Source of the DNA: Streptomyces sp. NBC_00234
GTDB lineage: Bacteria > Actinomycetota > Actinomycetes > Streptomycetales > Streptomycetaceae
NCBI RefSeq assembly: GCF_036195325.1
Contig: NZ_CP108101.1
Coordinates: 4,960,001-5,024,000 of the forward strand
Direction of reading: 5' to 3'
DNA: 64,000 bases
Below are positions 8,065 to 16,618 of this stretch, one piece after another. The position numbers and the translations under genes were made by a program. Under the pieces are notes generated by a model that had not been told where the DNA came from, did no database searches, and saw only the letters and a list, made by a program, of their open reading frames with translations. Within the stretch, counting starts at the first letter, position 1. Every line of letters starts with the position of its first letter.

Positions 8065-8667
8065 TCAGGCGCTCATCGAGCGGGCCGTGTTGATCTGGGC
8101 CATGACCATCTGGAAGGTCTCAGGACCCATGGCCGGGATCATGGTCGAGTGGTGCCTGCCGCCGCTGGTGACCGTGACCTGGATGAAGCCGGTGGTCTTC
8201 TTCTCCTTCATCAGGAGGAAGAGCAGACCGATCAGACACAGCAGCGCGAAGACGATCGCGAGCACGATCGCGACGGTGGGGATCTTCTCCTCCGTGCGCG
8301 ACATGTCCGTGGCCGTCCACACCGCGCCCTTGAGGGGCATGGTCCCGGACGGCGTCACGATCGAGTCGTTCATGACGGTGATGTCGCCGAACGCCAGCAT
8401 CGGCACGCCGCCGCCCGGCATCCCCGGCTGCTGCGGCAGGTTGTAGCCGGGCATCGTCGGCTGGCCGTGGCCGGCCGACGGATAGCCGTAGCCCGGACCG
8501 GGCTGCGCCGCGGAGTCCGGCAGCGGCTGCGGGTAGCCGTACGCGGGGTTGGCGCCCGCCGGGTAGCCGTAGCCCTGGCCGTCCGGCATCGTCGGCGGGT
8601 TGCCGGGCTGCTGCTGCGGCGGGCCCCACTTGTATGAGTCGTCCGCGTACGGATTCGGATCGCTCAC
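8065..8667 (-). CDS. single-pass membrane protein with Pro/Gly/Tyr-rich N-terminus
   Basis: 200 residues. The first about 80 are low-complexity (repeats such as YGYP, PQQP, GMPGGG). A folded stretch with VMNDSIVTPSGTMPLKGAVW and one membrane helix (about 130-152) follow, then a short C-terminal domain ending ARSMSA. Proline-rich segments of this type often bind partner proteins in actinobacteria, but I cannot name a function. The folded parts recall streptomycete proteins beside the sdh operon. Convergent with the MarR gene, stop to stop in 16 bases. Confidence 0.72.
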   Translation of the reverse strand: MSDPNPYADDSYKWGPPQQQPGNPPTMPDGQGYGYPAGANPAYGYPQPLPDSAAQPGPGYGYPSAGHGQPTMPGYNLPQQPGMPGGGVPMLAFGDITVMNDSIVTPSGTMPLKGAVWTATDMSRTEEKIPTVAIVLAIVFALLCLIGLLFLLMKEKKTTGFIQVTVTSGGRHHSTMIPAMGPETFQMVMAQINTARSMSA

Positions 8668-8737
8668 AGCATTCCCCGTTCTCTTTCGGTCACAAGCTCC
8701 GCATGACCGTACCGCCCCCGCCCGGCGGGCGCAGCAA

Positions 8738-8780
8738 GAGGCCCCGCTTCCCGCCGTGTTACCGCGGAAAACGGGGCCTC
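8738..8780. terminator. terminator of the sdh operon
   Basis: GAGGCCCCG (8738-8746) pairs with CGGGGCCTC (8772-8780) and a second short CCGC/GCGG pairing sits inside. It lies directly after the sdhB stop codon on the minus strand. Confidence 0.6.
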
Positions 8781-8798
8781 CCGTGCGAGGGGATCAGG

Positions 8799-9575
8799 TC
8801 AGAAGCGACGCGTGATCAGCGCGCGCTTCACTTCCTGGATCGCCTTGGTGACCTCGATGCCACGCGGGCAGGCGTCCGTGCAGTTGAACGTCGTGCGGCA
8901 ACGCCACACACCGTCACGGTCGTTGAGGATCTCCAGGCGCTGCTCGCCGCCCTCGTCGCGCGAGTCGAAGATGAAGCGGTGCGCGTTGACGATCGCCGCC
9001 GGGCCGAAGTACTGCCCGTCGTTCCAGAACACCGGGCACGAGGACGTGCACGCGGCGCACAGGATGCACTTGGTGGTGTCGTCGAAGCGCTCGCGGTCCT
9101 CGGCGGACTGCAGACGCTCGCGGGTCGGCTCGTTCCCCTTGGTGATGAGGAAGGGCATGACGTCGCGGTAGGCCTGGAAGAACGGGTCCATGTCGACCAC
9201 GAGGTCCTTGAGGACCGTGAGGCCCTTGATGGCCTCGACCGTGATCGGCTTCTCCGGGCTCAGGTCCTTGATCAGCGTCTTGCAGGCGAGCCTGTTCTTG
9301 CCGTTGATCCGCATCGCGTCGGAGCCGCAGATCCCGTGCGCGCAGGAGCGACGGAAGGTCAGCGTGCCGTCCAGCTCCCACTTGATCTTGTGAAGGGCGT
9401 CGAGGACACGCTCCTTCGGGTCGATCGAGATCTGGAAGTCCTGCCACTGCGCCTCGTCCGAGACTTCGGGGTTGAAGCGGCGGATCCGGAAGGTGGCCGT
9501 GATGTACGGGGAGTCGGCGAAGCCGGCCTCGGGCTCGGGAGCCTTGTCGGACTTCTCCAGGGTGGGGGTAGCCAT
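8799..9575 (-). CDS. sdhB: succinate dehydrogenase iron-sulfur subunit
   Basis: 258 residues. Carries electrons from SdhA to the membrane quinone site. The [2Fe-2S] cysteines are in the CAHGICGSDAM block, the [4Fe-4S] site in CILCAACTSSCP, and the [3Fe-4S] site in CRTTFNCTDACPRGI. All cluster ligands are present. The start codon overlaps the sdhA stop codon (TGATG), so translation is coupled. Last gene of sdhCDAB. Confidence 0.97.
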   Translation of the reverse strand: MATPTLEKSDKAPEPEAGFADSPYITATFRIRRFNPEVSDEAQWQDFQISIDPKERVLDALHKIKWELDGTLTFRRSCAHGICGSDAMRINGKNRLACKTLIKDLSPEKPITVEAIKGLTVLKDLVVDMDPFFQAYRDVMPFLITKGNEPTRERLQSAEDRERFDDTTKCILCAACTSSCPVFWNDGQYFGPAAIVNAHRFIFDSRDEGGEQRLEILNDRDGVWRCRTTFNCTDACPRGIEVTKAIQEVKRALITRRF

Positions 9576-11329
9576 CAGTACTTACGCTCCATCGGCTGGT
9601 AGCGGGTCTGGACGACCGGCTTGTAGTCGAGCCGGATCGACTCGGTGCCGTCGTCGGCGACCTCGCGGTACGCCATGGTGTGGCGCATGAAGTTGACGTC
9701 GTCGCGGTTCGGGTAGTCCTCGCGGTAGTGACCGCCGCGGGACTCCTTGCGGGCCAGCGCGGACGTCGCCATGACCTCGGCCAGGTCGAGCAGGTTGCCC
9801 AGCTCGATGGCCTCCAGGAGGTCGGTGTTGAACCGCTTGCCCTTGTCCTGGATGGACACGTTCAGGTAGCGCTTCCGCAGCTCGGCGATCTTGTCGACGG
9901 CCGTCTTGATGGTCTGCTCGGTGCGGAACACCATCACGTTGGCGTCCATGCACTCCTGCAGCTCCAGGCGGAGCGTCGCGACCCGCTCGGTGCCCGTCGA
10001 GTTGCGCAGGCGCTCGACCTGGTCGACGACGAGCTGCGCCGGGTTCTCGGGAAGCTCGACGTAGTCGTTCTTCGCGGAGTACTCGGCGGCGGCGATACCC
10101 GACCGGCGTCCGAAGACGTTGATGTCGAGGAGCGAGTTGGTGCCCAGGCGGTTGGCGCCGTGCACGGAGACGCAGGCGACCTCGCCGGCGGCGTACAGGC
10201 CCGGGACGACGGTGGTGTTGTCCGCCAGGACCTCACCCTCGACGTTGGTCGGGATGCCGCCCATGGCGTAGTGCGCGGTCGGCTGGATCGGGATCGGGTC
10301 CGTGTAGGGCTCGATGCCGAGGTACGTGCGCGCGAACTCCGTGATGTCCGGGAGCTTCGCGTCCAGCTGCTCCGGCGGGAGGTGCGTGAGGTCGAGGTAG
10401 ACGTGGTCGCCCTCGGGACCGCAGCCGCGGCCCTCACGGATCTCCGTGTAGATGGAGCGGGACACGACGTCACGGGACGCGAGGTCCTTCATGACGGGCG
10501 CGTACTTCTCCATGAAGCGCTCGCCGTCCTTGTTGCGGAGGATGCCGCCCTCACCGCGGGCGCCCTCCGTCAGCAGGATGCCCATGCGCCAGATGCCCGT
10601 CGGGTGGAACTGGAAGAACTCCATGTCCTCCAGCGGCAGGCCGCGGCGGTACGCGGCGGCCTGGCCGTCACCGGTCAGGGTGTGCGCGTTCGACGTCACC
10701 TTGAAGAACTTGCCGGTGCCGCCGGAGGCGAAGATGACCGACTTGGCCTGGAAGACGTGGATCTCGCCGGTGGCCAGCTCGTACGCCACGACGCCCGCGG
10801 ACTTCTTGACGCCGTCGACCTCCTGGAGCAGGAGGTCCAGGACGTAGAACTCGTTGAAGAACTCCACACCCTCCTTGACGCAGTTCTGGTACAGCGTCTG
10901 GAGGATCATGTGGCCGGTGCGGTCCGAGGCGTAGCAGGACCGGCGGACCGGGGCCTCGCCGTGGTTACGGCTGTGGCCACCGAAGCGGCGCTGGTCGATC
11001 TTGCCCTCGGGCGTGCGGTTGAACGGCAGGCCCATCTTCTCCAGGTCGAGGACGGAGTCGATGGCCTCCTTCGCCAGGATCTCGGCGGCGTCCTGGTCGA
11101 CCAGGTAGTCGCCGCCCTTGATCGTGTCGAAGGTGTGCCACTCCCAGTTGTCCTCTTCCACGTTGGCGAGCGCGGCGGCCATGCCGCCCTGCGCGGCGCC
11201 CGTGTGGGAGCGGGTGGGGTAGAGCTTCGTCAGCACGGCGGTGCGGCTGCGCTTGGTCGACTCGATGGCCGCGCGCATGCCGGCGCCGCCGGCGCCGACG
11301 ATGACGGTGTCGTACTTGTGGATCTGCAT
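9575..11329 (-). CDS. sdhA: succinate dehydrogenase flavoprotein subunit
   Basis: 584 residues. Oxidises succinate to fumarate in the TCA cycle on the cytoplasmic face of complex II. The N-terminal FAD-binding signature VIVGAGGAGMRAA is at about residues 9-21. The covalent-flavin block SHTGAAQGGMAAAL follows, and substrate-site elements occur further on (FHPTGI, HYAMGGI, GANRLGTNSLLD). The start is ATG 11329, where MQIHKYDTV begins the family alignment; longer in-frame extensions read into non-coding sequence. 29 bases separate it from sdhD. Confidence 0.97.
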   Translation of the reverse strand: MQIHKYDTVIVGAGGAGMRAAIESTKRSRTAVLTKLYPTRSHTGAAQGGMAAALANVEEDNWEWHTFDTIKGGDYLVDQDAAEILAKEAIDSVLDLEKMGLPFNRTPEGKIDQRRFGGHSRNHGEAPVRRSCYASDRTGHMILQTLYQNCVKEGVEFFNEFYVLDLLLQEVDGVKKSAGVVAYELATGEIHVFQAKSVIFASGGTGKFFKVTSNAHTLTGDGQAAAYRRGLPLEDMEFFQFHPTGIWRMGILLTEGARGEGGILRNKDGERFMEKYAPVMKDLASRDVVSRSIYTEIREGRGCGPEGDHVYLDLTHLPPEQLDAKLPDITEFARTYLGIEPYTDPIPIQPTAHYAMGGIPTNVEGEVLADNTTVVPGLYAAGEVACVSVHGANRLGTNSLLDINVFGRRSGIAAAEYSAKNDYVELPENPAQLVVDQVERLRNSTGTERVATLRLELQECMDANVMVFRTEQTIKTAVDKIAELRKRYLNVSIQDKGKRFNTDLLEAIELGNLLDLAEVMATSALARKESRGGHYREDYPNRDDVNFMRHTMAYREVADDGTESIRLDYKPVVQTRYQPMERKY

Positions 11330-11358
11330 GGTTTCCTCTGGTCCCTCTGTCCCGGCGC

Positions 11359-11835
11359 CTAGCGGATGTTCGGGTCGAAGGTGAAGATCACCAGCGTGCC
11401 CAGCAGGACGGTGAACACCGTGGCGGTGTACAGGAGCATCTTCAGCCAGAAGCGGGTGTTGTCCCGTTCGGCGTAGTCGTTGATGACCGTACGGAGGCCG
11501 TTGGCGCCGTGGAGCATGGCGAGCCACAGCATCGCGAGGTCCCAGACCTGCCAGAACGGCGAGGCCCAGCGGCCCGCCACGAAGGCGAAGCCGATCTTGG
11601 ACACGCCGCCGTCCAGCACGAGCTGGATCAGCAGGTGGCCGAGGACCAGAACGACCAGCACGATGCCCGACAGGCGCATGAAGAGCCAGGCGTACATCTC
11701 GAAGTTGGTGCGCGAACCCTTGGGGGTCTTGCCCGTCCGCTTGCGCGGGGGCTCGATCACCGGGGCCGGGTGGTCGACGTCGTACAGGCTCACGCCTTCG
11801 ACGTCGCCGATCGCGGAAGTGCTCTCGGTGGACAT
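11359..11835 (-). CDS. sdhD: succinate dehydrogenase membrane anchor subunit
   Basis: 158 residues with three membrane helices after a polar N-terminal stretch of about 50 residues; HGANGLRTVINDY between helices 2 and 3 is the quinone/haem-side signature of the family. GGGAG lies 9 bases before ATG 11835; an ATG six bases upstream at 11841 overlaps the sdhC stop (TGATG) and is an alternative start by coupling. Anchors SdhAB and forms the quinone site with SdhC. Confidence 0.92.
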   Translation of the reverse strand: MSTESTSAIGDVEGVSLYDVDHPAPVIEPPRKRTGKTPKGSRTNFEMYAWLFMRLSGIVLVVLVLGHLLIQLVLDGGVSKIGFAFVAGRWASPFWQVWDLAMLWLAMLHGANGLRTVINDYAERDNTRFWLKMLLYTATVFTVLLGTLVIFTFDPNIR

Positions 11836-11840
11836 TGGCA

Positions 11841-12221
11841 TCAGCTCCCGAAGACTTCGCGTACGGCGTGACCGAGGACGGGATACAGCGCCCCGACCAT
11901 CAGCACGACCCAGATGCCCAGCACGGTCCAGAGCATCTGCTTCTGGAAGCGCGGGCCCTTGGCCCAGAAGTCCACGGCAACGATGCGGAGACCGTTCAGC
12001 GCGTGGAAGAGAATGGCGGCCACGAGGCCGTATTCGAGGAGCGCGACAAGCGGCGTCTTGTACGTGGCCACGACGTCGTCGTATGCCTCGGGAGAGACGC
12101 GGACAAGAGCGGTGTCCAGGACGTGTACGAACAGGAAGAAGAAAATGAGGACACCGGTGACTCGATGAGCCACCCACGACCACATGCCTTCCCGGCCGCG
12201 GTACAGCGTTCCAGCCGGCAC
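11841..12221 (-). CDS. sdhC: succinate dehydrogenase cytochrome b subunit
   Basis: 126 residues, GTG start. Three membrane helices; SWVAHRVTGVLIFFFLFVHVLDT holds the conserved His-Arg of helix 1 and a candidate haem ligand, and FHALNGLRI follows in the second half. First gene of the operon, translationally linked to sdhD. The upstream 166 bases hold the operon promoter; on the minus strand two TTTGAT hexamers lie 12 bp apart (12356-12373). Confidence 0.93.
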   Translation of the reverse strand: MPAGTLYRGREGMWSWVAHRVTGVLIFFFLFVHVLDTALVRVSPEAYDDVVATYKTPLVALLEYGLVAAILFHALNGLRIVAVDFWAKGPRFQKQMLWTVLGIWVVLMVGALYPVLGHAVREVFGS

Positions 12222-12387
12222 GGAAGAACCCTCCGGGAGCGGGGATTAGGGTCGGCCGGCTTGACTGTCGGTCTGACCCGGCCGGGTACGGTCCACCGGC
12301 CCCGGCCATCGTAGCGACGCTTTGTCGGTTCGTTCGCCCCGGGGCCTCTGGTGTGATCAAAGTGGCAATCAAACAGGCACGGACGGC

Positions 12388-13068
12388 CTAGAGCGCCCCA
12401 TATGGCACACCCTGGAACGGGTCCCTCGTCCGGCCCGCGTCCGTCACCAGCTCGATGATGCGCTCCCGGGCGAGCCGCCGCATCTCCTCCGCCGTGACGG
12501 CCCGCTCCTCGTCCGGGTCGTGCGCCAGCCGGGCCCTGATCCCCGCGAGCACCTGATCCACGTGCTGGGAGGGCCGTCCGGCGTCCAGGCCGATCACGAA
12601 GACATGGCCGAACCGGCTCTCGTACGCGGCGTGGGCGGCGCGGAGCGCGAGGTGCGCGGCGCGCGGTGCGGCGTGGTGGAGGCAGGGGGCGGTCTCCCCG
12701 GCGAGCGCCTCGGCGATATCCGTGGGAGACAGGTCGTAGCCCGCTTCGTCGGAGGCGGCGAGGAGGGCGCCGAGATCCGGGTACGGGCGATGGGCGGCCA
12801 TCCGCAGGGCCCAGCGGTGGCTGCCGCAGCACTCCAGGAGCGCGGCCTCGGCCCGGTCGCGCGGTGCGGTGTTGAAGCGGGCGAGACCCGCGGCGTGGTC
12901 GCCCGCCGGTACGTGGCCCCGGCTCTGGACGGGTATGGCCGTCCGCCCCGCCTGCTGCGGTCGTTCCGGCAGGCCGGCGTGGGACTCGCTGGACCTGGAC
13001 AGCGTGGACTCCTCGAACGAACGACATCTGTGCCCCGGAAGAGGGGACGGAGGGCAACGAGGTTGCAC
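12388..13068 (-). CDS. OHCU decarboxylase-like protein
   Basis: The body from ARFNTAPRDRAEAALLECCGS onward matches the family of 2-oxo-4-hydroxy-4-carboxy-5-ureidoimidazoline decarboxylases (UraD), which act after uricase on the way to allantoin. Shared elements are the Cys-Cys block, AAHRPYPD, YESRFGHVFVI, and the C-terminal EEMRRLARERI. The His-Pro catalytic loop that normally reads like HPRIG is not visible at its expected place, and no other purine-ring genes are near, so activity is doubtful. The start is uncertain. I use GTG 13068; TTG 13134 is also in frame, and the conserved part begins only near 12890. Confidence 0.68.
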   Translation of the reverse strand: MQPRCPPSPLPGHRCRSFEESTLSRSSESHAGLPERPQQAGRTAIPVQSRGHVPAGDHAAGLARFNTAPRDRAEAALLECCGSHRWALRMAAHRPYPDLGALLAASDEAGYDLSPTDIAEALAGETAPCLHHAAPRAAHLALRAAHAAYESRFGHVFVIGLDAGRPSQHVDQVLAGIRARLAHDPDEERAVTAEEMRRLARERIIELVTDAGRTRDPFQGVPYGAL

Positions 13069-13291
13069 GGGTGGAGAGAGTGAAGAAGGTGAAGGGAGAG
13101 ACGAATGTGCCGTAACGCTAGCGAGGGAGGGCAACGGCCGTCCGAAGTACGCATGAAAATCACCCGGACGGCAGAGTTTCGGACCACTGGTGTGCGGCTT
13201 CTGGACACTCGATGGATCGATCGGGAATCACATAGACCGCTTTACTCTCGGATATGACCTGTTGTCCCTCTATTTCGGAGGTACCTGAGCG

Positions 13292-14896
13292 ATGTCGCCC
13301 TCACGCGGTGCCCTCGTGGCCGGTGCGGCCGTCACGGCCGCCGCCGCCGTCGTCCTCACCGTCGTCGTCCTGCCCGACGACTCCGACGAGGATCGCGGGG
13401 GTGACGCCGCGGCATCACCGGCCCGCGCCACCACCTCGCCGTCCCCTTCACGCAGCTATCCGCTCTCCTCGGAGCCCCGCACCATCCCCGCCGTCCGTGA
13501 GCACGAGGCCGCCCGCGGGCCGGGCTGGAAGCCCGGACGGAGCAGCACGGTCGTCATAGCCGACGGCAGCGGAGCACTTGCGGACGAGGCCAAGCTGCTC
13601 GCCGGGGAGCTGAAGATCCGCTACCGGGGCGAGGCCGCCGCCCGCGCGGGCGATGTCGAGCTGGCGCTCGGCACCGCGGGCAAGGGTGCCGCCGAGTCGT
13701 ACACCCTGAAGACCGGCGACGGGCGCGTCACGATCAGCGGCCCCGACCAGGCGGGTGTCTTCTACGGGACCCGCACGCTGAAGCAGGCCCTGCTCTCCGG
13801 AGGGGTCGTGCCCGAGGGGGAGGTGCGCGACCGGCCCGACCGGCCGCAGCGCGGACTCAACCTCGACATCGCGCGCAAGTACTACACGGCGGACTGGATC
13901 AAGGACCGGCTGCGCGACATGGCCGACCTGAAGCTCAACCAGCTCGGACTGCACTTCTCCGACGACCAGGCGTTCCGTATCGCGTCCGTGTCCCACCCCG
14001 AGATCGTCTCGCCCGAGCATCTGACTCTGGCCGAGGTGCGCGGGATCGTGGACCTCGCCGAGGCGCTGCACATCCGGATCGTGCCGGAGATCGACTCCCC
14101 GGGACATCTCGGCGCCGTGCTCCGCGCCCATCCCGACCTCCAGCTGCGCAATGTGCAGGGGGTGGCGTCGACCGGCTCCATCGACATCTCGAAGCCCGCG
14201 GCGGCGAAGCTCATCGACGAGCTGATCGACGAGTACACCAAGGTGTTCGGCAGCGGGTTCTTCCATCTCGGCGCGGACGAATACCGTGCGCTGACGGTGC
14301 AGAACCCCGCGGCCTCGTATCCGCAGCTGCTCCGCGCCGCCCGGCAGAAGTACGGCGCGCAGGCCACCATCGAGGACCTCGCGACCGGCTGGCTCAACGA
14401 CCGCGCGAAGGTGGTCCGCGGCGACGACAGGACCCCCAAGGCGTGGAACGACGGGTTCTTCAACGGCGGAACCGTCGAAGCGGACAAGGACATCGAGGTC
14501 GAGTACTGGACGGGCAAGGAGATCGGGGCGCGGCAGCCGCAGGAGTATCTGAGCGAGGGGCGGCGCGTGGTCAACCTCAACGACGAGTTCCTCTACTACG
14601 TGCTCGGCGAGCCCAACCAGTTCGTCTACCCGACCGGGAAGCGGATCTACGAGCAGTGGACCCCGCTCGTCCTGCGCGGCACCCAGCCGGTGAACTCCCG
14701 GTACTCCGGGCAGATCCTGGGCGGGCGGTTCGCCGTCTGGGGCGACCTGCCGAACGCGCAGACCGCGCAGCAGGTGGCGCAGGGCATCCGGATGCCGCTG
14801 CGGGCGGTCAGCCAGAAGCTGTGGGACCCGCGGACACCGGAGCTGAGCTGGGCACAGTTCCAGGAGCTGGCCCAGGAGGTCGACCCGACGGGCTGA
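13292..14896 (+). CDS. secreted beta-N-acetylhexosaminidase (GH20)
   Basis: 534 residues. N-terminal signal or anchor (about residues 8-28), a Ser/Pro/Thr linker, a GH20b-type domain (about 80-190), then the GH20 barrel with GLNLDIARKYY, PEIDSPGHLGA and the catalytic HLGADEY motif (Asp-Glu pair at about residues 329-330). Substrate-assisted cleavage removes terminal GlcNAc from chitin, peptidoglycan or glycoconjugates outside the cell. GGAGG lies about 10 bases before the ATG. A stand-alone transcription unit. Confidence 0.92.
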   Translation: MSPSRGALVAGAAVTAAAAVVLTVVVLPDDSDEDRGGDAAASPARATTSPSPSRSYPLSSEPRTIPAVREHEAARGPGWKPGRSSTVVIADGSGALADEAKLLAGELKIRYRGEAAARAGDVELALGTAGKGAAESYTLKTGDGRVTISGPDQAGVFYGTRTLKQALLSGGVVPEGEVRDRPDRPQRGLNLDIARKYYTADWIKDRLRDMADLKLNQLGLHFSDDQAFRIASVSHPEIVSPEHLTLAEVRGIVDLAEALHIRIVPEIDSPGHLGAVLRAHPDLQLRNVQGVASTGSIDISKPAAAKLIDELIDEYTKVFGSGFFHLGADEYRALTVQNPAASYPQLLRAARQKYGAQATIEDLATGWLNDRAKVVRGDDRTPKAWNDGFFNGGTVEADKDIEVEYWTGKEIGARQPQEYLSEGRRVVNLNDEFLYYVLGEPNQFVYPTGKRIYEQWTPLVLRGTQPVNSRYSGQILGGRFAVWGDLPNAQTAQQVAQGIRMPLRAVSQKLWDPRTPELSWAQFQELAQEVDPTG

Positions 14897-15009
14897 CCCC
14901 AATCCCATGGACAGGCCCGCGCGCCGACGGCTAGGTTCCGCATGCCGTGCGCTCCGAGGAGGGGCGTCGGCCCAGATGCCGGCACCACGCCCCGGGGGGC
15001 TTCCACACC

Positions 15010-15804
15010 ATGCTCTGCACCACATGCGGTACCAGACCGTCCGTCACCGCGGACGGGCGCTGCACGCTCTGTGCCGGCACCGGCACCGCCCCGCCGCACG
15101 GCCTCATGGCGCCGGCCCCGGTTCCCATGTCCGAGGCGCGGCACCAGCTGCGCTCCCCGGAGGGCCTCGCCAAGGCCGTCGTGATCCTGCTCGGCGTCGT
15201 CATCGTGACGGACGTGCTCGCCCTGGCCGCCGGGCTGAACGTCCGCAGCCTGCTCGGTGCCGCGATCGCGGACGACTTCGAGAGGTACGACGAGGCCGCG
15301 GCCAACCGCGCCGACTGGCTCTACGTCGGCTCCGGCTCCCTCCAGGTCACGGCGCTGCTGGCCACCGCGGTCGTCTTCATCATCTGGTTCCGCCGGGTGC
15401 GGCTGAACGCGGAGGTGTTCGACGCGAGCGCGCAGCCGATGAAGCCCGGCTGGGCGGTCGGCGGATGGTTCGTCCCGATCGCGGCTCTCTGGCTGCCCCG
15501 CAGGATCGCCGGCGGCATCTGGACCGCGAGCGCGCAGACCAACCCCGACGGCTCCTGGCGCACGGTCTCGCTGACCCCCGTCAATCTCTGGTGGGGCGTA
15601 TGGGTCTTCTCGCTGCTGTTCGGCCGCTACGCCTCCCGGCGCTACGACCAGGCCGAGCTGCCGCAGGAGATCATGGACGCGGCCGGGCTGGTCCTGCTGG
15701 CCGACGCGCTCGACATCGTGGCCGCGGTGCTGGCAATCCTCTTCGTCCGCAGTCTGACCCGGATGCAGGGGGAGCGGGCCGCCATGGGGATATCGCCCCG
15801 GTGA
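15010..15804 (+). CDS. zinc-ribbon membrane protein (DUF4328 type)
   Basis: 264 residues. CTTC...CTLC (Cys3, 6, 18, 21) forms a zinc ribbon at the extreme N-terminus. Helices follow at about 56-74, 113-133, 153-172, 195-213 and 225-247, with the W/G-rich motif PGWAVGGWFVPIAALWLPRR that I associate with DUF4328. Function unknown. I start at ATG 15010 because a G-rich stretch precedes it and the ribbon starts immediately; ORF readings upstream are low-complexity. Confidence 0.82.
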   Translation: MLCTTCGTRPSVTADGRCTLCAGTGTAPPHGLMAPAPVPMSEARHQLRSPEGLAKAVVILLGVVIVTDVLALAAGLNVRSLLGAAIADDFERYDEAAANRADWLYVGSGSLQVTALLATAVVFIIWFRRVRLNAEVFDASAQPMKPGWAVGGWFVPIAALWLPRRIAGGIWTASAQTNPDGSWRTVSLTPVNLWWGVWVFSLLFGRYASRRYDQAELPQEIMDAAGLVLLADALDIVAAVLAILFVRSLTRMQGERAAMGISPR

Positions 15805-15948
15805 CCTGAATTCGCCGTCCCTCTCCCGGCGTACACCTGCCCCGACACCGAAGACTCGGGTGCCGACTCCCTCACCAGTGACGATTTTCAGCCACTTGGC
15901 GCAGTACGGGGCAAGGGGGATGCCACGCCCCGACCGAGGGAGACGTCG

Positions 15949-16527
15949 ATGAGCCTGCTGGAACGGATCGCCGAGGCGGACGAGCGGGGGCTGGCCGCGA
16001 GCGCGCTCGCCTGCCTCGAACGCTGTCTGCCGCCGAACGCCGACGGCGGCGATTCCGAACCGCTCCGCCCGCTCTGGGCGAGCTGCGAGGACGGCCGGGA
16101 ATGGGCCGTCCGGCTGACGGCCGCCCGCGCGACCGCCCAGGACGGCGCCGACGAGACGGGTTCGCCGGTACCGGAGATGCTCCGCGCAGCTCCGTCCGAC
16201 TGGGCCGACGGCCCCCTGCGGGAGTGGGCGCTGACCTGCTCCCTCCTGTCGCTCGAGTTCCACCGCCGGTTCGACATGCCGGTGGGCGGGGACGTCGGCG
16301 AGGACCCCGCCGAGCAGCTGGAACGCTGGCGCGCGGGTGACGAGCGGCAGGCCGGCCCCCTCGTCGCGGGCGAGCTCCGGCGGCAGACCGAGATCCTGGA
16401 GTCCCTCGCCGAGACCGCGGGCCCTGTGGGCGGTGCGAGCGGCCTGCGCGGCGCGCTCGACCGGTCGACCGAGGGCCGGCGCGTGCTGCGCGCCGTGATG
16501 TCGCGCCGGGCGCGCGGCCGGAACTGA
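15949..16527 (+). CDS. conserved streptomycete hypothetical protein
   Basis: 192 residues, soluble, mostly helical, with no signal peptide, metal motif or nucleotide-binding motif that I can see. GAGGGAG lies 6-8 bases before the ATG. Acidic overall with a basic tail (MSRRARGRN). It stands alone between a DUF4328-type gene and a convergent amidase gene and shares the terminator that follows. Function not recognised. Confidence 0.7.
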   Translation: MSLLERIAEADERGLAASALACLERCLPPNADGGDSEPLRPLWASCEDGREWAVRLTAARATAQDGADETGSPVPEMLRAAPSDWADGPLREWALTCSLLSLEFHRRFDMPVGGDVGEDPAEQLERWRAGDERQAGPLVAGELRRQTEILESLAETAGPVGGASGLRGALDRSTEGRRVLRAVMSRRARGRN

Positions 16528-16548
16528 CCGGAGCGCCCCGGACAAAGG

Positions 16549-16582
16549 CCGGAGCCCCTCGGGTCAGGCCGAGGGGCTCCGG
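16549..16582. terminator. bidirectional terminator
   Basis: Perfect 14-bp stem, CCGGAGCCCCTCGG with CCGAGGGGCTCCGG, 6-base loop, between the convergent 15949 gene and the amidase. Confidence 0.75.
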
Positions 16583-16618
16583 TGTCGGTGGGCGCGCGAG
16601 GCGCGGCCCGTCGGGGTG

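Noticed and set aside
8059..8085. GCCCGCTC/GAGCGGGC inverted repeat as terminator between MarR and the 8065 gene
   Set aside because: It overlaps the coding end of the 8065 gene with only an 8-bp stem, so it was not listed as a feature.
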